From assembly GCA_002381155.1 (NCBI GenBank), contig DFQX01000016.1, forward strand, positions 1 to 13,305: a stretch of DNA of 13,305 nt. Reading direction: 5' to 3'. The position numbers and the translations under genes were made by a program. The stretch comes from Flavobacteriaceae bacterium UBA3478. Lineage in GTDB: Bacteria > Bacteroidota > Bacteroidia > Flavobacteriales > Flavobacteriaceae. Below the pieces are notes generated by a model. The model had not been told where the DNA came from. It did no database searches and was given only the letters and a program-made list of their open reading frames with translations. Each line of letters begins with the position of its first letter. Position 1 is the first letter of the stretch. Shown piece by piece: positions 7,222 through 13,305 of the stretch.

Positions 7222-8043
7222 TTACCCTAATGCGACGTCAAGGGTCATCATAATCACGAATCCTATGATGAATCCCATTGAAGCAATGTCAGTGTATTTG
7301 TCTCGTTGAGTTTCAGGGATCACTTCTTCTACCACTACAAAAATCATGGCTCCAGCTGCAAACGCTAGGGCGTAGGGAAGAATCGGTTCAAAGGTCATTA
7401 CCGCCCATGCTCCAACCACTGCGGCAATAGGTTCTACAAGTGCTGAAGATTGACCGTATAAGAAGCTTTTAAATCGACTAAGTCCATGCCTTCTGAGTGG
7501 CATTGCAACAGCAAAACCTTCGGGGAAATTTTGAAGACCAATGCCAAGAGCGAGTGTTACTGCCCCTGCGACGGTAGCACCCTCAAAACCAGCGGCTACT
7601 CCACCAAATAATACCCCAATAGCGAGCCCCTCAGGAATGTTGTGAAGCGTGATTGCAAGAGTAAGAAGGGTGGTTCTTCTCCAGGGAGTTTTAATCCCTT
7701 CCTTCTCATCTTCTTTGAAATTGATGTGTATGTGAGGTAATACCTTATCTAAACCAAAGATGAAGGCAGCACCTAATATGAAACCGACAGCAGCAGGAAT
7801 AACCTTGATAAAGCCTTCACCCTCGCTCATTTCGATACCCGGAGCTAGTAAGCTCCAAAAACTAGCAGCGACCATTACCCCTCCTGTGAATCCTAAAAAC
7901 CCATCAAGCACTGCTCGGTTCATGGTTTTAAATAGAAAGACCAGTGCTGCACCGGCAGCAGTGACTCCCCAAGTAAATAAAGTAGCATAGAACGCTGCAC
8001 GGACTGGGCTGAGTTGTTCAAAATAAGAGAAGATAGCCTCCAT
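7222..8043 (-). CDS. ZIP family divalent metal transporter (GufA-like)
   Basis: This inner-membrane importer or exchanger of zinc and related divalent metals has 273 aa and about eight predicted helices, typical of bacterial GufA/ZupT-type ZIPs. The two metal-binding helices carry HNIPEGLAIG (H134 onward) and QNFPEGFAVA (Q171 onward). EEVIPE (239-244) lies in a later helix. A short histidine/acid-rich cytoplasmic loop (HIHINFKEDEKE, about 104-115) separates the halves. The ATG at 8043 is preferred: a longer frame begins at a TTG (8064) that is itself the last three bases of an exact -7 element (8062-8069). The gene is divergent from crtY and heads the minus-strand unit with the S9 peptidase. 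The substrate (Zn, Mn, Fe) cannot be decided from sequence. Confidence 0.93.
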   Translation of the reverse strand: MEAIFSYFEQLSPVRAAFYATLFTWGVTAAGAALVFLFKTMNRAVLDGFLGFTGGVMVAASFWSLLAPGIEMSEGEGFIKVIPAAVGFILGAAFIFGLDKVLPHIHINFKEDEKEGIKTPWRRTTLLTLAITLHNIPEGLAIGVLFGGVAAGFEGATVAGAVTLALGIGLQNFPEGFAVAMPLRRHGLSRFKSFLYGQSSALVEPIAAVVGAWAVMTFEPILPYALAFAAGAMIFVVVEEVIPETQRDKYTDIASMGFIIGFVIMMTLDVALG

Positions 8044-8050
8044 TAAATTT

Positions 8051-8067
8051 GTTTTGGTATACAAAAC
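8051..8067. promoter_or_regulatory. Inverted repeat overlapping the ZIP promoter
   Basis: GTTTTG and CAAAAC form perfect 6-base arms around GTATA. The right arm overlaps the ZIP -7 element (8062-8069) and the repeat covers its predicted transcript start. A metal-responsive repressor bound here would block the ZIP gene; the position is suggestive but the sequence is A/T-rich and matches no operator I can name. Confidence 0.35.
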
Positions 8068-8069
8068 TA
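8062..8069 (-). promoter_or_regulatory. -7 promoter element for the ZIP gene
   Basis: The minus strand reads TAGTTTTG, an exact TAnnTTTG match ending 18 bases before the ATG at 8043, the same spacing as at rseP. Because the putative TTG start is part of this element, it cannot be translated from this promoter. Confidence 0.62.
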
Positions 8070-8093
8070 ATAGATTTCGATGAATTGAAATAC

Positions 8094-8101
8094 TATCTTT
8101 A
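8094..8101 (+). promoter_or_regulatory. Probable -7 promoter element for crtY
   Basis: TATCTTTA differs from TAnnTTTG only at the last base and ends 5 bases before the crtY ATG. Like the SCO and tetR promoters it predicts a transcript starting at or next to the start codon. No -33 TTTG is seen. Confidence 0.45.
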
Positions 8102-8106
8102 CTAAA

Positions 8107-9255
8107 ATGAGCTATGATTTTGCGATAATCGGTGCAGGTGCTGCAGGCACTTTGCTAGCTGTGGAGCTAGTTAATAGGCCTAGTTTAGCGACTAAGAAAG
8201 TACTGATTGTCGATCGAGAGGGTGGAGATTACCGCGATCGTACCTGGTGCTTTTGGGCTGAATCTGGGCACTCTCTCGATTTTCTTGTTAAACATAGTTA
8301 CACTCATATTGCTGTCAGCGATCAATATGACAAACCCTATGCTTCAATTCACCCTTACACTTATAACCGAATAGAAGGTGCTGACTTCCACGATCACTAC
8401 AGACCAATTTTAAAGAATCATCCTCAAATTGATTTTGTTCAGGATGAGGTCGAAAGTATTGATAGTAAAAAGGATATGGCTCATATCCACCTAACTTCAG
8501 GTGTTTCTAAGTCGGCTAAGATTTGTTTTGACTCTAGGTTTAGTTATAATCGGCTCTCAGCTTCAAAATATCCTGTTTTACAACAACATTTTATCGGTCT
8601 TGAAATTGAAACGAATGAAGCCGTTTTTGATTCAAGTAAGGCCGACTTTATGGATTTTAGCGTACCGCAGAAGGGGAATACCCGGTTCATGTACGTGCTT
8701 CCGACTTCAGCGACTCGTGCTCTATTTGAGTATACCTTGTTTTCTCACAACCCTCTCAAAGAATCAGAATATGAGGAAGCTATACATGAGTACCTCGCTC
8801 TAAAGGAGATTGCAAATTATAAGGTGATTTCTCGGGAGAAGGGGAGTATTCCTATGAGTTCACATCCGCTTTGGAGACCTTTGTCCTCTCGAGTGCTGCC
8901 CATTGGTCTTAATGGTGGATGGGCTAAGCCATCAACAGGTTTTGCTTTTAATCGAAGTTTGCAAAGAGTCAGGCAAATTGCCGATTATGTAGAGAGCAAT
9001 CCCGAGAGTCTTCCTAGGTTAAAGTTTAAGAATCGTTTTTGGTTATATGATCTACTTTTACTAGATCTGCTCGATCGAAATAACGGAGAAGGGTCTAAAC
9101 TATTTTTACGACTTTTTGAAAAATGTAAACCACAGTTGATTCTCCGATTTTTAGACGAGAAAACAAACTTTTTAGAGGAGCTGTTAATCATGTCTGCTAA
9201 TCGACCTATCCCTTTTATCCAATCTTTTTTTAGGTGGCTTTTTAAAGGTCTCTAA
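8107..9255 (+). CDS. crtY: Lycopene beta-cyclase (CrtY family)
   Basis: This is a flavoprotein that cyclises the ends of lycopene to beta-ionone rings, giving gamma- then beta-carotene; it is probably membrane-associated. At 382 aa it has the usual length of bacterial CrtY. The N-terminus has the FAD/NAD dinucleotide-binding fold IIGAGAAGTLLAVEL (7-21). Next comes the family motif DREGGDYRDRTWCFW (36-50). Further markers are LPT (198-200) followed by FEYTLF (207-212), the conserved GSIPM (246-250), and GGWAKPSTGFAFNRS (270-284). The ATG directly precedes the dinucleotide fold, so the start is firm. It is divergent from the ZIP gene and convergent with the GGPP synthase, overlapping it by 14 bases. 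The other carotenoid genes (crtB, crtI, crtZ) are not in this window. Confidence 0.93.
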   Translation: MSYDFAIIGAGAAGTLLAVELVNRPSLATKKVLIVDREGGDYRDRTWCFWAESGHSLDFLVKHSYTHIAVSDQYDKPYASIHPYTYNRIEGADFHDHYRPILKNHPQIDFVQDEVESIDSKKDMAHIHLTSGVSKSAKICFDSRFSYNRLSASKYPVLQQHFIGLEIETNEAVFDSSKADFMDFSVPQKGNTRFMYVLPTSATRALFEYTLFSHNPLKESEYEEAIHEYLALKEIANYKVISREKGSIPMSSHPLWRPLSSRVLPIGLNGGWAKPSTGFAFNRSLQRVRQIADYVESNPESLPRLKFKNRFWLYDLLLLDLLDRNNGEGSKLFLRLFEKCKPQLILRFLDEKTNFLEELLIMSANRPIPFIQSFFRWLFKGL

Positions 9256-10207
9256 CCATTAAGGAATGTGCAAATTGAGATAAAAGCTCCTTTTTGTTTT
9301 CGGAGATACTTAATTTTTCAAGTTCTTTTAATGCGAGCTCAGTGTAAGATTTCACTGCCTGTTTCACAGACGCTTCAGCCCCAGTTGCTCTAAATAGACT
9401 TTTAACTTTTTCTACTTTTTGAGGGGTTTGGTCTTGGTAGGCTAGTTCAAGCGAAGCTTTTTGTTCTTCATTAGCGAGTTCAAACGCCTTGATATAAAGT
9501 AGGGTCTTTTTGTTCTCTATAATATCTCCACCCACAGTTTTGCCAAAATTCTCTGGAGATCCGAAGGCGTCTAAGTAATCATCTTGTATTTGAAATGCTG
9601 TTCCTAGTAGTAATCCGAATTGATAAAGATGGCTTGATTCTTTTTCAGAGGCCTCTCCGATAAGCGCTCCCATTTGTAATGCACAACCCACAAGTACCGC
9701 AGTTTTGTATTGAATCATTTGTAGGTACTCTGATTCGGTCACATCTGAACGTGTTTCAAAATCTACGTCGTATTGTTGTCCTTCACAAACCTCCAAAGCT
9801 GTCTTGTTGAAGAGTTTTAAAAGTGAAAGGGCCAGACTCGGTGGATACTTCTCAAAATATCGATAGGCCTCGATAAGCATTGCATCTCCCGATAGAATAC
9901 CCGTATTTAAATTCCATTTTTCGTGAATAGTTGGTTCTCCTCTCCGTATGGCGGCCGCATCCATGATATCGTCGTGAACTAAAGTGAAGTTGTGAAAGAC
10001 CTCAATGGCTGCTGCTGCAGGCAGTGCCTTTTCATGATGAGCTCCATATAATTCTGCAGCTGCTAGAACAAGTGAGGGACGAAGTCTTTTACCGCCTAAG
10101 TTCAGAATATATTCAATCGGAGCGTATAAATTTCTAGGTTCTTTTTTGCTCGAATGCGCTTCTAAATAGGCAGCGATTGCTTTCTGATATGGGATAAAGG
10201 CTTCCAT
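9242..10207 (-). CDS. Polyprenyl synthetase, probably geranylgeranyl diphosphate synthase
   Basis: This cytoplasmic trans-prenyltransferase is 321 aa. It condenses isopentenyl diphosphate with allylic diphosphates to make a C15-C20 chain. The two aspartate-rich Mg2+ sites are DDIMD (79-83) and QDDYLD (208-213). GGKRLRPSLV (38-47) is the isopentenyl-diphosphate-binding region. There is no two-residue insertion in the first motif, and an aromatic residue (F74) lies five positions before it. By known chain-length rules that pattern resembles type III GGPP synthases, which fits the neighbouring lycopene cyclase; a longer or shorter product is not excluded. The ATG at 10207 is preferred over a frame reaching 10354, which would run through the promoter (10221-10228) and the TetR operator. 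A crtE or ispA name would be a guess. Confidence 0.92.
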   Translation of the reverse strand: MEAFIPYQKAIAAYLEAHSSKKEPRNLYAPIEYILNLGGKRLRPSLVLAAAELYGAHHEKALPAAAAIEVFHNFTLVHDDIMDAAAIRRGEPTIHEKWNLNTGILSGDAMLIEAYRYFEKYPPSLALSLLKLFNKTALEVCEGQQYDVDFETRSDVTESEYLQMIQYKTAVLVGCALQMGALIGEASEKESSHLYQFGLLLGTAFQIQDDYLDAFGSPENFGKTVGGDIIENKKTLLYIKAFELANEEQKASLELAYQDQTPQKVEKVKSLFRATGAEASVKQAVKSYTELALKELEKLSISENKKELLSQFAHSLMVRDL

Positions 10208-10220
10208 AGACAAGTTTTCA

Positions 10221-10228
10221 CAAAAGTA
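10221..10228 (-). promoter_or_regulatory. -7 promoter element for the GGPP synthase gene
   Basis: The minus strand reads TACTTTTG, an exact TAnnTTTG match ending 13 bases before the ATG at 10207. It supports the shorter gene start. No -33 TTTG is recognisable. Confidence 0.62.
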
Positions 10229-10273
10229 GGAGAAAATTGGCGGTGGTCTCTTCGTTAAATAATTATTAACTCT

Positions 10274-10301
10274 GGAAACTTTTTTCGTTTTAAAAGTTTC
10301 C
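10274..10301. promoter_or_regulatory. Candidate TetR operator (10-base-arm inverted repeat)
   Basis: GGAAACTTTT (10274-10283) and AAAAGTTTCC (10292-10301) are perfect inverted copies separated by 8 bases; one mismatch further out, the match resumes at 10272/10303. The centre lies about 21 bases upstream of the tetR -7 element, so the repeat covers the expected -33 contact. It lies between two divergent genes, where no terminator is expected. Length, symmetry and position are those of a TetR-family operator, implying autorepression of tetR and the downstream efflux genes. Confidence 0.72.
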
Positions 10302-10308
10302 TGTATCG

Positions 10309-10316
10309 TATCTTTG
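10309..10316 (+). promoter_or_regulatory. -7 promoter element of the tetR efflux operon
   Basis: TATCTTTG is an exact TAnnTTTG match ending 5 bases before the TTG start codon. TTCG at 10284-10287, in the loop of the inverted repeat and 21 bases upstream, is the best -33 candidate (3 of 4 bases). The mRNA should be leaderless or nearly so. Confidence 0.65.
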
Positions 10317-10321
10317 CAGCC

Positions 10322-10927
10322 TTGAAAAAGGAAATTCTGCATAAAGCCACTCAAATGTTCTTGGATTTGGGCTTCAAGAGCGTTACGATGGATGATCTAG
10401 CTAAAGAATTGGCGATCTCCAAGAAGACGATTTATTCCTTTTTCGAAAACAAGTCTCACCTTGTCGAGTGTTCTACCCTTCATCTTTGCAGTACTATTAA
10501 CTCTAGCATCAATCAGCTAGCGACTAAGGAACTGCATCCGATCGATGAGCTTTTTGAAGTACGTCAAATTGTTCGTCGCTTTTTGAAGAATGAAAAGAGT
10601 TCACCTCAATATCAGCTTCAAAAATATTTTCCTGTACTTTTTAAACGTTTGAAAGATGAGCAGCTCATGATGATGAGAGACTTTTTGATGTCTAATATTC
10701 GTCGAGGAATTGAACTGGGAGTCTATCGAGACGATATGAATCCCGAGATGATTTTTAGACTTTACTTTTTTACCTATTTCTCGCTTAGAGACCCCCAAGA
10801 ATTTCCCGAGAAACTCTTCAATACCCAAGAGTTGATTTTTCAACATATTATCTATCATGTCAGAGGTATTGCCACTGCAAAAGGATCAGCTTACCTCGAA
10901 ACCTATTTAATCAACAATCAAGAATGA
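10322..10927 (+). CDS. TetR/AcrR family transcriptional repressor
   Basis: This is a 201-aa DNA-binding regulator. The N-terminal helix-turn-helix domain (about 1-47) is typical: KKEILHKATQMFLDLGFKSV, then the recognition unit MDDLAKELAISKKTIYSFFENK (23-44). The C-terminal ligand-binding and dimer part (about 50-200) is variable, as usual, so the inducer is unknown. The start is TTG at 10322: the next Met (residue 11 or 12 region) would remove helix 1 of the DNA-binding domain. An inverted repeat at 10274-10301 is the likely operator. Its stop overlaps the tolC start by 4 bases (ATGA), so regulator and pump are coupled, and autorepression would set the level of the whole operon. Confidence 0.93.
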   Translation: MKKEILHKATQMFLDLGFKSVTMDDLAKELAISKKTIYSFFENKSHLVECSTLHLCSTINSSINQLATKELHPIDELFEVRQIVRRFLKNEKSSPQYQLQKYFPVLFKRLKDEQLMMMRDFLMSNIRRGIELGVYRDDMNPEMIFRLYFFTYFSLRDPQEFPEKLFNTQELIFQHIIYHVRGIATAKGSAYLETYLINNQE

Positions 10928-12258
10928 AAAAGACCCTTCAAGTACTTGTCTTTTTAGTTGGTGCATTGGCCTTCGGTCAAAAATCTATCTCAAGCTTTAC
11001 CCTAGAGCAAGCAGTAGATTATGCGTTAGTCGAAAATGCATCAATGAAAAATGCTGCCGCTGATAAAAAGGATGCATTAGCTCAAAAATGGGCAACCATT
11101 GCTTCTGGACTTCCACAAATTCAGGGTTCGTTTAATTATCAGAATCAATTAAAACAACCCGTGGCACAAATTCCTGCTGAATTTTTCGGTGGTGAACCTG
11201 GAACATTTTCAGAGGTAGTTTTCGGGCAACCACAAAGTTTAAACGCATCGGTGACTTGGAATCAGCTCATCTTTGATGGTTCTTATGTTGTTGGAGTACA
11301 AGCGACCAGAACCTTTTTGGATTATTCCCAAAACGCCTACGACAAAACTGCATTAGAGGTCAGAGCATCAATAGTTTCGGCCTATGCTAATGCGCTTATG
11401 GCTGCCCAAAGTGCTGAGTTACTATCAAAAAATGTGGCGCAGATTGAGCGAAACCTTTTTGAAGCTACAGCGCTTTTGAAAAATGGGTTAGGTGAAGAAG
11501 AGACTGTCGATCAGTTACGACTTACTTTTAAAACCCTTCAGAGTAATGAGCGTAATGCTTATCGCCTGGCTAAGATTAGCAAGCAGATGTTGAACGTAAT
11601 GATGGGTAGAGAGATTAATGACCCATTATACTTACTTGATACACTGGAGCGCTTAGTGGGTATTGAAATGGTTGAAGAAATCCCAACAGATTTTGATCTC
11701 ACTAAGAATGTCGATTATCGGATGGTTCAGAATCTAACCGAACAGCGCTCTCTTGAACTGAAATTGGCCAAGAGTAAAGCTTTGCCTACGCTAAGCAGTA
11801 GTCTCAGTTTAGGAGCCAATGCATTCGGAGACACCTTTGACTTTTTAGACCCTGACAAAAAGTACTTCAATACAGCAATCTTAGGGGTAAATCTGCAAAT
11901 TCCACTTTTCAGTTCACTCCTTCGATCTGCAAATACTCAACGAGCAAAGATTGCTGATTTAAAGGCCCAGAATACGAAAACAGAGACAGAACGATTATTG
12001 GGTCTTCAATTTGAAACCCTGACTAGTGCTTTAACCCTAGCGCGTGAGCAGGTGGTGACTACAAAAGATAATTTAGACCTCGCTCAGCGCATCGCTGACA
12101 AGAATGAAATCAAATTCAAAGAAGGTATGGCTAGTAGTTTTGAGCTTCGTGAAGCACAATTACAGCTTTTTGCTGCCCAACAAGAGTATCTGTCTGCTCT
12201 TGTTTCGGTAGTGACCTCACATACTGATTTAGCAAATTTTTTAAACGAATCGCTTTAA
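10924..12258 (+). CDS. TolC family outer membrane efflux protein
   Basis: This is the outer-membrane channel of a tripartite efflux pump, 444 aa. A signal peptide (1-19, ending ALAFGQ) is followed by two outer membrane efflux protein repeats of long alpha-helices. The first starts at FTLEQAVDYALVENASMKNA (about 25-44). The second is in the C-terminal half, with the coiled helix AQRIADKNEIKFKEGMASSFELREAQLQL (about 387-415), where the KFKEGMAS turn is characteristic. Beta segments such as LGVNLQIPLFS (about 320-330) fit the barrel strands. The start overlaps the tetR stop (ATGA) and the adaptor follows 9 bases after its stop. The substrate cannot be inferred. Confidence 0.94.
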   Translation: MKKTLQVLVFLVGALAFGQKSISSFTLEQAVDYALVENASMKNAAADKKDALAQKWATIASGLPQIQGSFNYQNQLKQPVAQIPAEFFGGEPGTFSEVVFGQPQSLNASVTWNQLIFDGSYVVGVQATRTFLDYSQNAYDKTALEVRASIVSAYANALMAAQSAELLSKNVAQIERNLFEATALLKNGLGEEETVDQLRLTFKTLQSNERNAYRLAKISKQMLNVMMGREINDPLYLLDTLERLVGIEMVEEIPTDFDLTKNVDYRMVQNLTEQRSLELKLAKSKALPTLSSSLSLGANAFGDTFDFLDPDKKYFNTAILGVNLQIPLFSSLLRSANTQRAKIADLKAQNTKTETERLLGLQFETLTSALTLAREQVVTTKDNLDLAQRIADKNEIKFKEGMASSFELREAQLQLFAAQQEYLSALVSVVTSHTDLANFLNESL

Positions 12259-12267
12259 CCACTTATT

Positions 12268-13305
12268 ATGAAATCAACTATTTGGACTTTACCATTAACG
12301 CTGGGTCTTGTTAGCGTTTCTTGTCAATCAAAATCGCCAGCTTCTATTGATGAGCTTATCACTTCTAGCGATGAAGCACTTCTGCGAGCAAAACGCACTG
12401 AGCTATCTGCTGAGCGTAACTTGCTTGATGCTGATATTAAACGATTGGATGTGGTTATTGCTTCTCTCGATAAGTCGGCAAGCTTGCCACTTGTTGCTAC
12501 TTATGAAGTTACTCAGCAAGAGTTTAATCACTATACTTCTTTTCAGGGTACGGTGAAGACTATGAAAAACATCAATGTATATCCCGAACTACCTGGCCAA
12601 TTACTAGAGGTTTTGGTTGTTGAGGGGCAAAAGGTTGAAAAAGATCAAATACTTGCTCGAATTGATGACGGTGGATTGTTAGCGCAACTAGCTCAAGCGA
12701 AATCTCAACTACTTCTTGCAGAAACAGTTTTTAATCGCCAAGAGCGTCTTTGGTCTCAAAATATCGGATCTGAAATTCAATTTCTTCAGGCTAAAACCCA
12801 ATTTGAGTTAGCAGAAAAAGCGGTTGATGCGTTAAGTCTTCAGGCGGAGAAATCGGTAGTACGTGCCCCTTTCGATGGAACCGTAGATCAGATTTTTAAG
12901 GAGCCAGGAACCATCGTTGCCCCAGGTATGGGTTCAGAACTATTTAGAGTGGTAAATCTCGATGAGGTTTACGTTGAGGTTGACGTGCCTGAGACTCACG
13001 TTACCTCTATCCGTGAGAGCTCTAAAGTTCAAGTGAGTTTACCAGCCATTGGTGAAAATATTGATGCAAGCATTGCAAGAGTTAGTAAGGTCATTAACCC
13101 AAGTAACCGTTCGTTTAAGGTCGAGATTCCTCTAAATAACAAGAGCGGTTTCATTAGACCCAATTTAATGGCTTCGGTAGCGATTAACGATTACTCCAAT
13201 AAGTCAGCGATCATGATTCCTCAGTCAGTAGTTTCTGAGAATGCAGAGGGTCAGCAGTACTGTTTCGCTTTAGAAAAGTCGACCGAAGGATATATTGCTA
13301 AGCGC
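12268..13305 (+). CDS. Efflux RND transporter periplasmic adaptor subunit (partial, runs off window)
   Basis: This is the membrane fusion protein linking an RND pump to the TolC channel. 346 residues are visible without a stop, so the C-terminus is missing. A lipoprotein-type signal ends at C19 (VSVSC-QSK), suggesting an inner-membrane lipid anchor, although the residue at -3 is not the usual Leu. Residues about 28-68 form a charged N-terminal coiled coil common in flavobacterial adaptors. The split lipoyl domain is seen as YPELPGQLLEVLVVEGQKV (105-123) and VVRAPFDGTVDQIF (197-210), separated by the helical hairpin (about 137-195). Beta-barrel segments follow from about 228. The gene starts 9 bases after tolC. 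The RND permease gene should lie just past the window. Confidence 0.92.
   Translation, partial: MKSTIWTLPLTLGLVSVSCQSKSPASIDELITSSDEALLRAKRTELSAERNLLDADIKRLDVVIASLDKSASLPLVATYEVTQQEFNHYTSFQGTVKTMKNINVYPELPGQLLEVLVVEGQKVEKDQILARIDDGGLLAQLAQAKSQLLLAETVFNRQERLWSQNIGSEIQFLQAKTQFELAEKAVDALSLQAEKSVVRAPFDGTVDQIFKEPGTIVAPGMGSELFRVVNLDEVYVEVDVPETHVTSIRESSKVQVSLPAIGENIDASIARVSKVINPSNRSFKVEIPLNNKSGFIRPNLMASVAINDYSNKSAIMIPQSVVSENAEGQQYCFALEKSTEGYIAKR

Noticed and set aside
8044..8064. TTG start seven codons upstream of the ZIP ATG
   Set aside because: The TTG is the end of the -7 element TAGTTTTG, so it would lie upstream of the transcript.
10254..10270. GTTA-N9-TAAC repeat as the TetR operator
   Set aside because: Arms are only 4 bases and A/T-rich; the nearby 10-base-arm repeat at 10274-10301 is far stronger and better placed.
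10208..10354. 49-residue N-terminal extension of the GGPP synthase
   Set aside because: It crosses the gene's own promoter, the inverted repeat and the tetR start, and shows no family-like sequence; the ATG at 10207 gives the normal length.
12308..12556. 82-residue frame inside the adaptor gene
   Set aside because: It is out of frame with the adaptor reading from 12268, which shows clear lipoyl-domain and signal features; the leucine-rich product is a shadow.
1..13305. Mobile element, CRISPR array, phage or defence system
   Set aside because: No direct-repeat arrays, transposase, integrase or defence genes were seen, and the tRNA gene at the left edge has no duplicated 3' end within the window to suggest an integration site.

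Overview
The window looks like a chromosomal segment from a marine-type member of the Bacteroidota, most probably order Flavobacteriales. The reasons are the protein families (DUF2141 secreted protein, flavobacterial-style RND adaptor with an N-terminal coiled coil, bacterial CrtY lycopene cyclase, FeoB-associated Cys-rich peptide), the lack of Shine-Dalgarno sequences, and the promoters. Seven exact copies of the Bacteroidota -7 element TAnnTTTG sit just upstream of genes, plus one copy with a single mismatch. Genus cannot be assigned from the sequence alone. All genes look intact and vertically inherited. I see no mobile element, CRISPR array, defence island or clearly novel multi-gene system, and no gene-free stretch longer than about 130 bases.

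Layout. (1) Positions 1-1501, minus strand: the site-2 protease gene rseP, followed downstream by tRNA-Asn(GTT) with its own promoter. (2) 1573-4743, plus strand: an SCO/SenC protein, then feoA, feoB and a 37-residue FeoB-associated cysteine-rich membrane peptide. feoA to the small peptide form a tight iron(II)-uptake operon. (3) 4740-8043, minus strand: a ZIP-family metal transporter, a secreted S9 prolyl-oligopeptidase-like peptidase and a secreted DUF2141 protein, probably one transcription unit led by the ZIP gene. (4) 8107-10207: a convergent carotenoid pair, lycopene cyclase crtY (plus) and a type III-like geranylgeranyl diphosphate synthase (minus), whose ends overlap by 14 bases. (5) 10322 to the window edge, plus strand: tetR-tolC-adaptor, the start of an RND efflux operon; the adaptor runs off the window and the pump gene should follow.

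How the parts work together. Region 2 imports Fe(II) through FeoB with its accessory FeoA and small peptide, and region 3 starts with a second divalent-metal transporter. Region 4 supplies GGPP and closes the ends of lycopene, consistent with a yellow/orange carotenoid pigment. Region 5 is a self-contained, probably autoregulated efflux module. A perfect inverted repeat with 10-base arms (10274-10301) sits where the -33 contact of the tetR promoter should be and is a strong candidate for the TetR operator.

The most useful corrections are start sites. The longest reading frames of rseP, the ZIP gene and the GGPP synthase run back through their own promoters, and downstream ATGs are preferred. 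Three genes (SCO, crtY, tetR) have their -7 element only 4-5 bases from the start codon, predicting leaderless or nearly leaderless mRNAs; the tetR case uses a TTG start.
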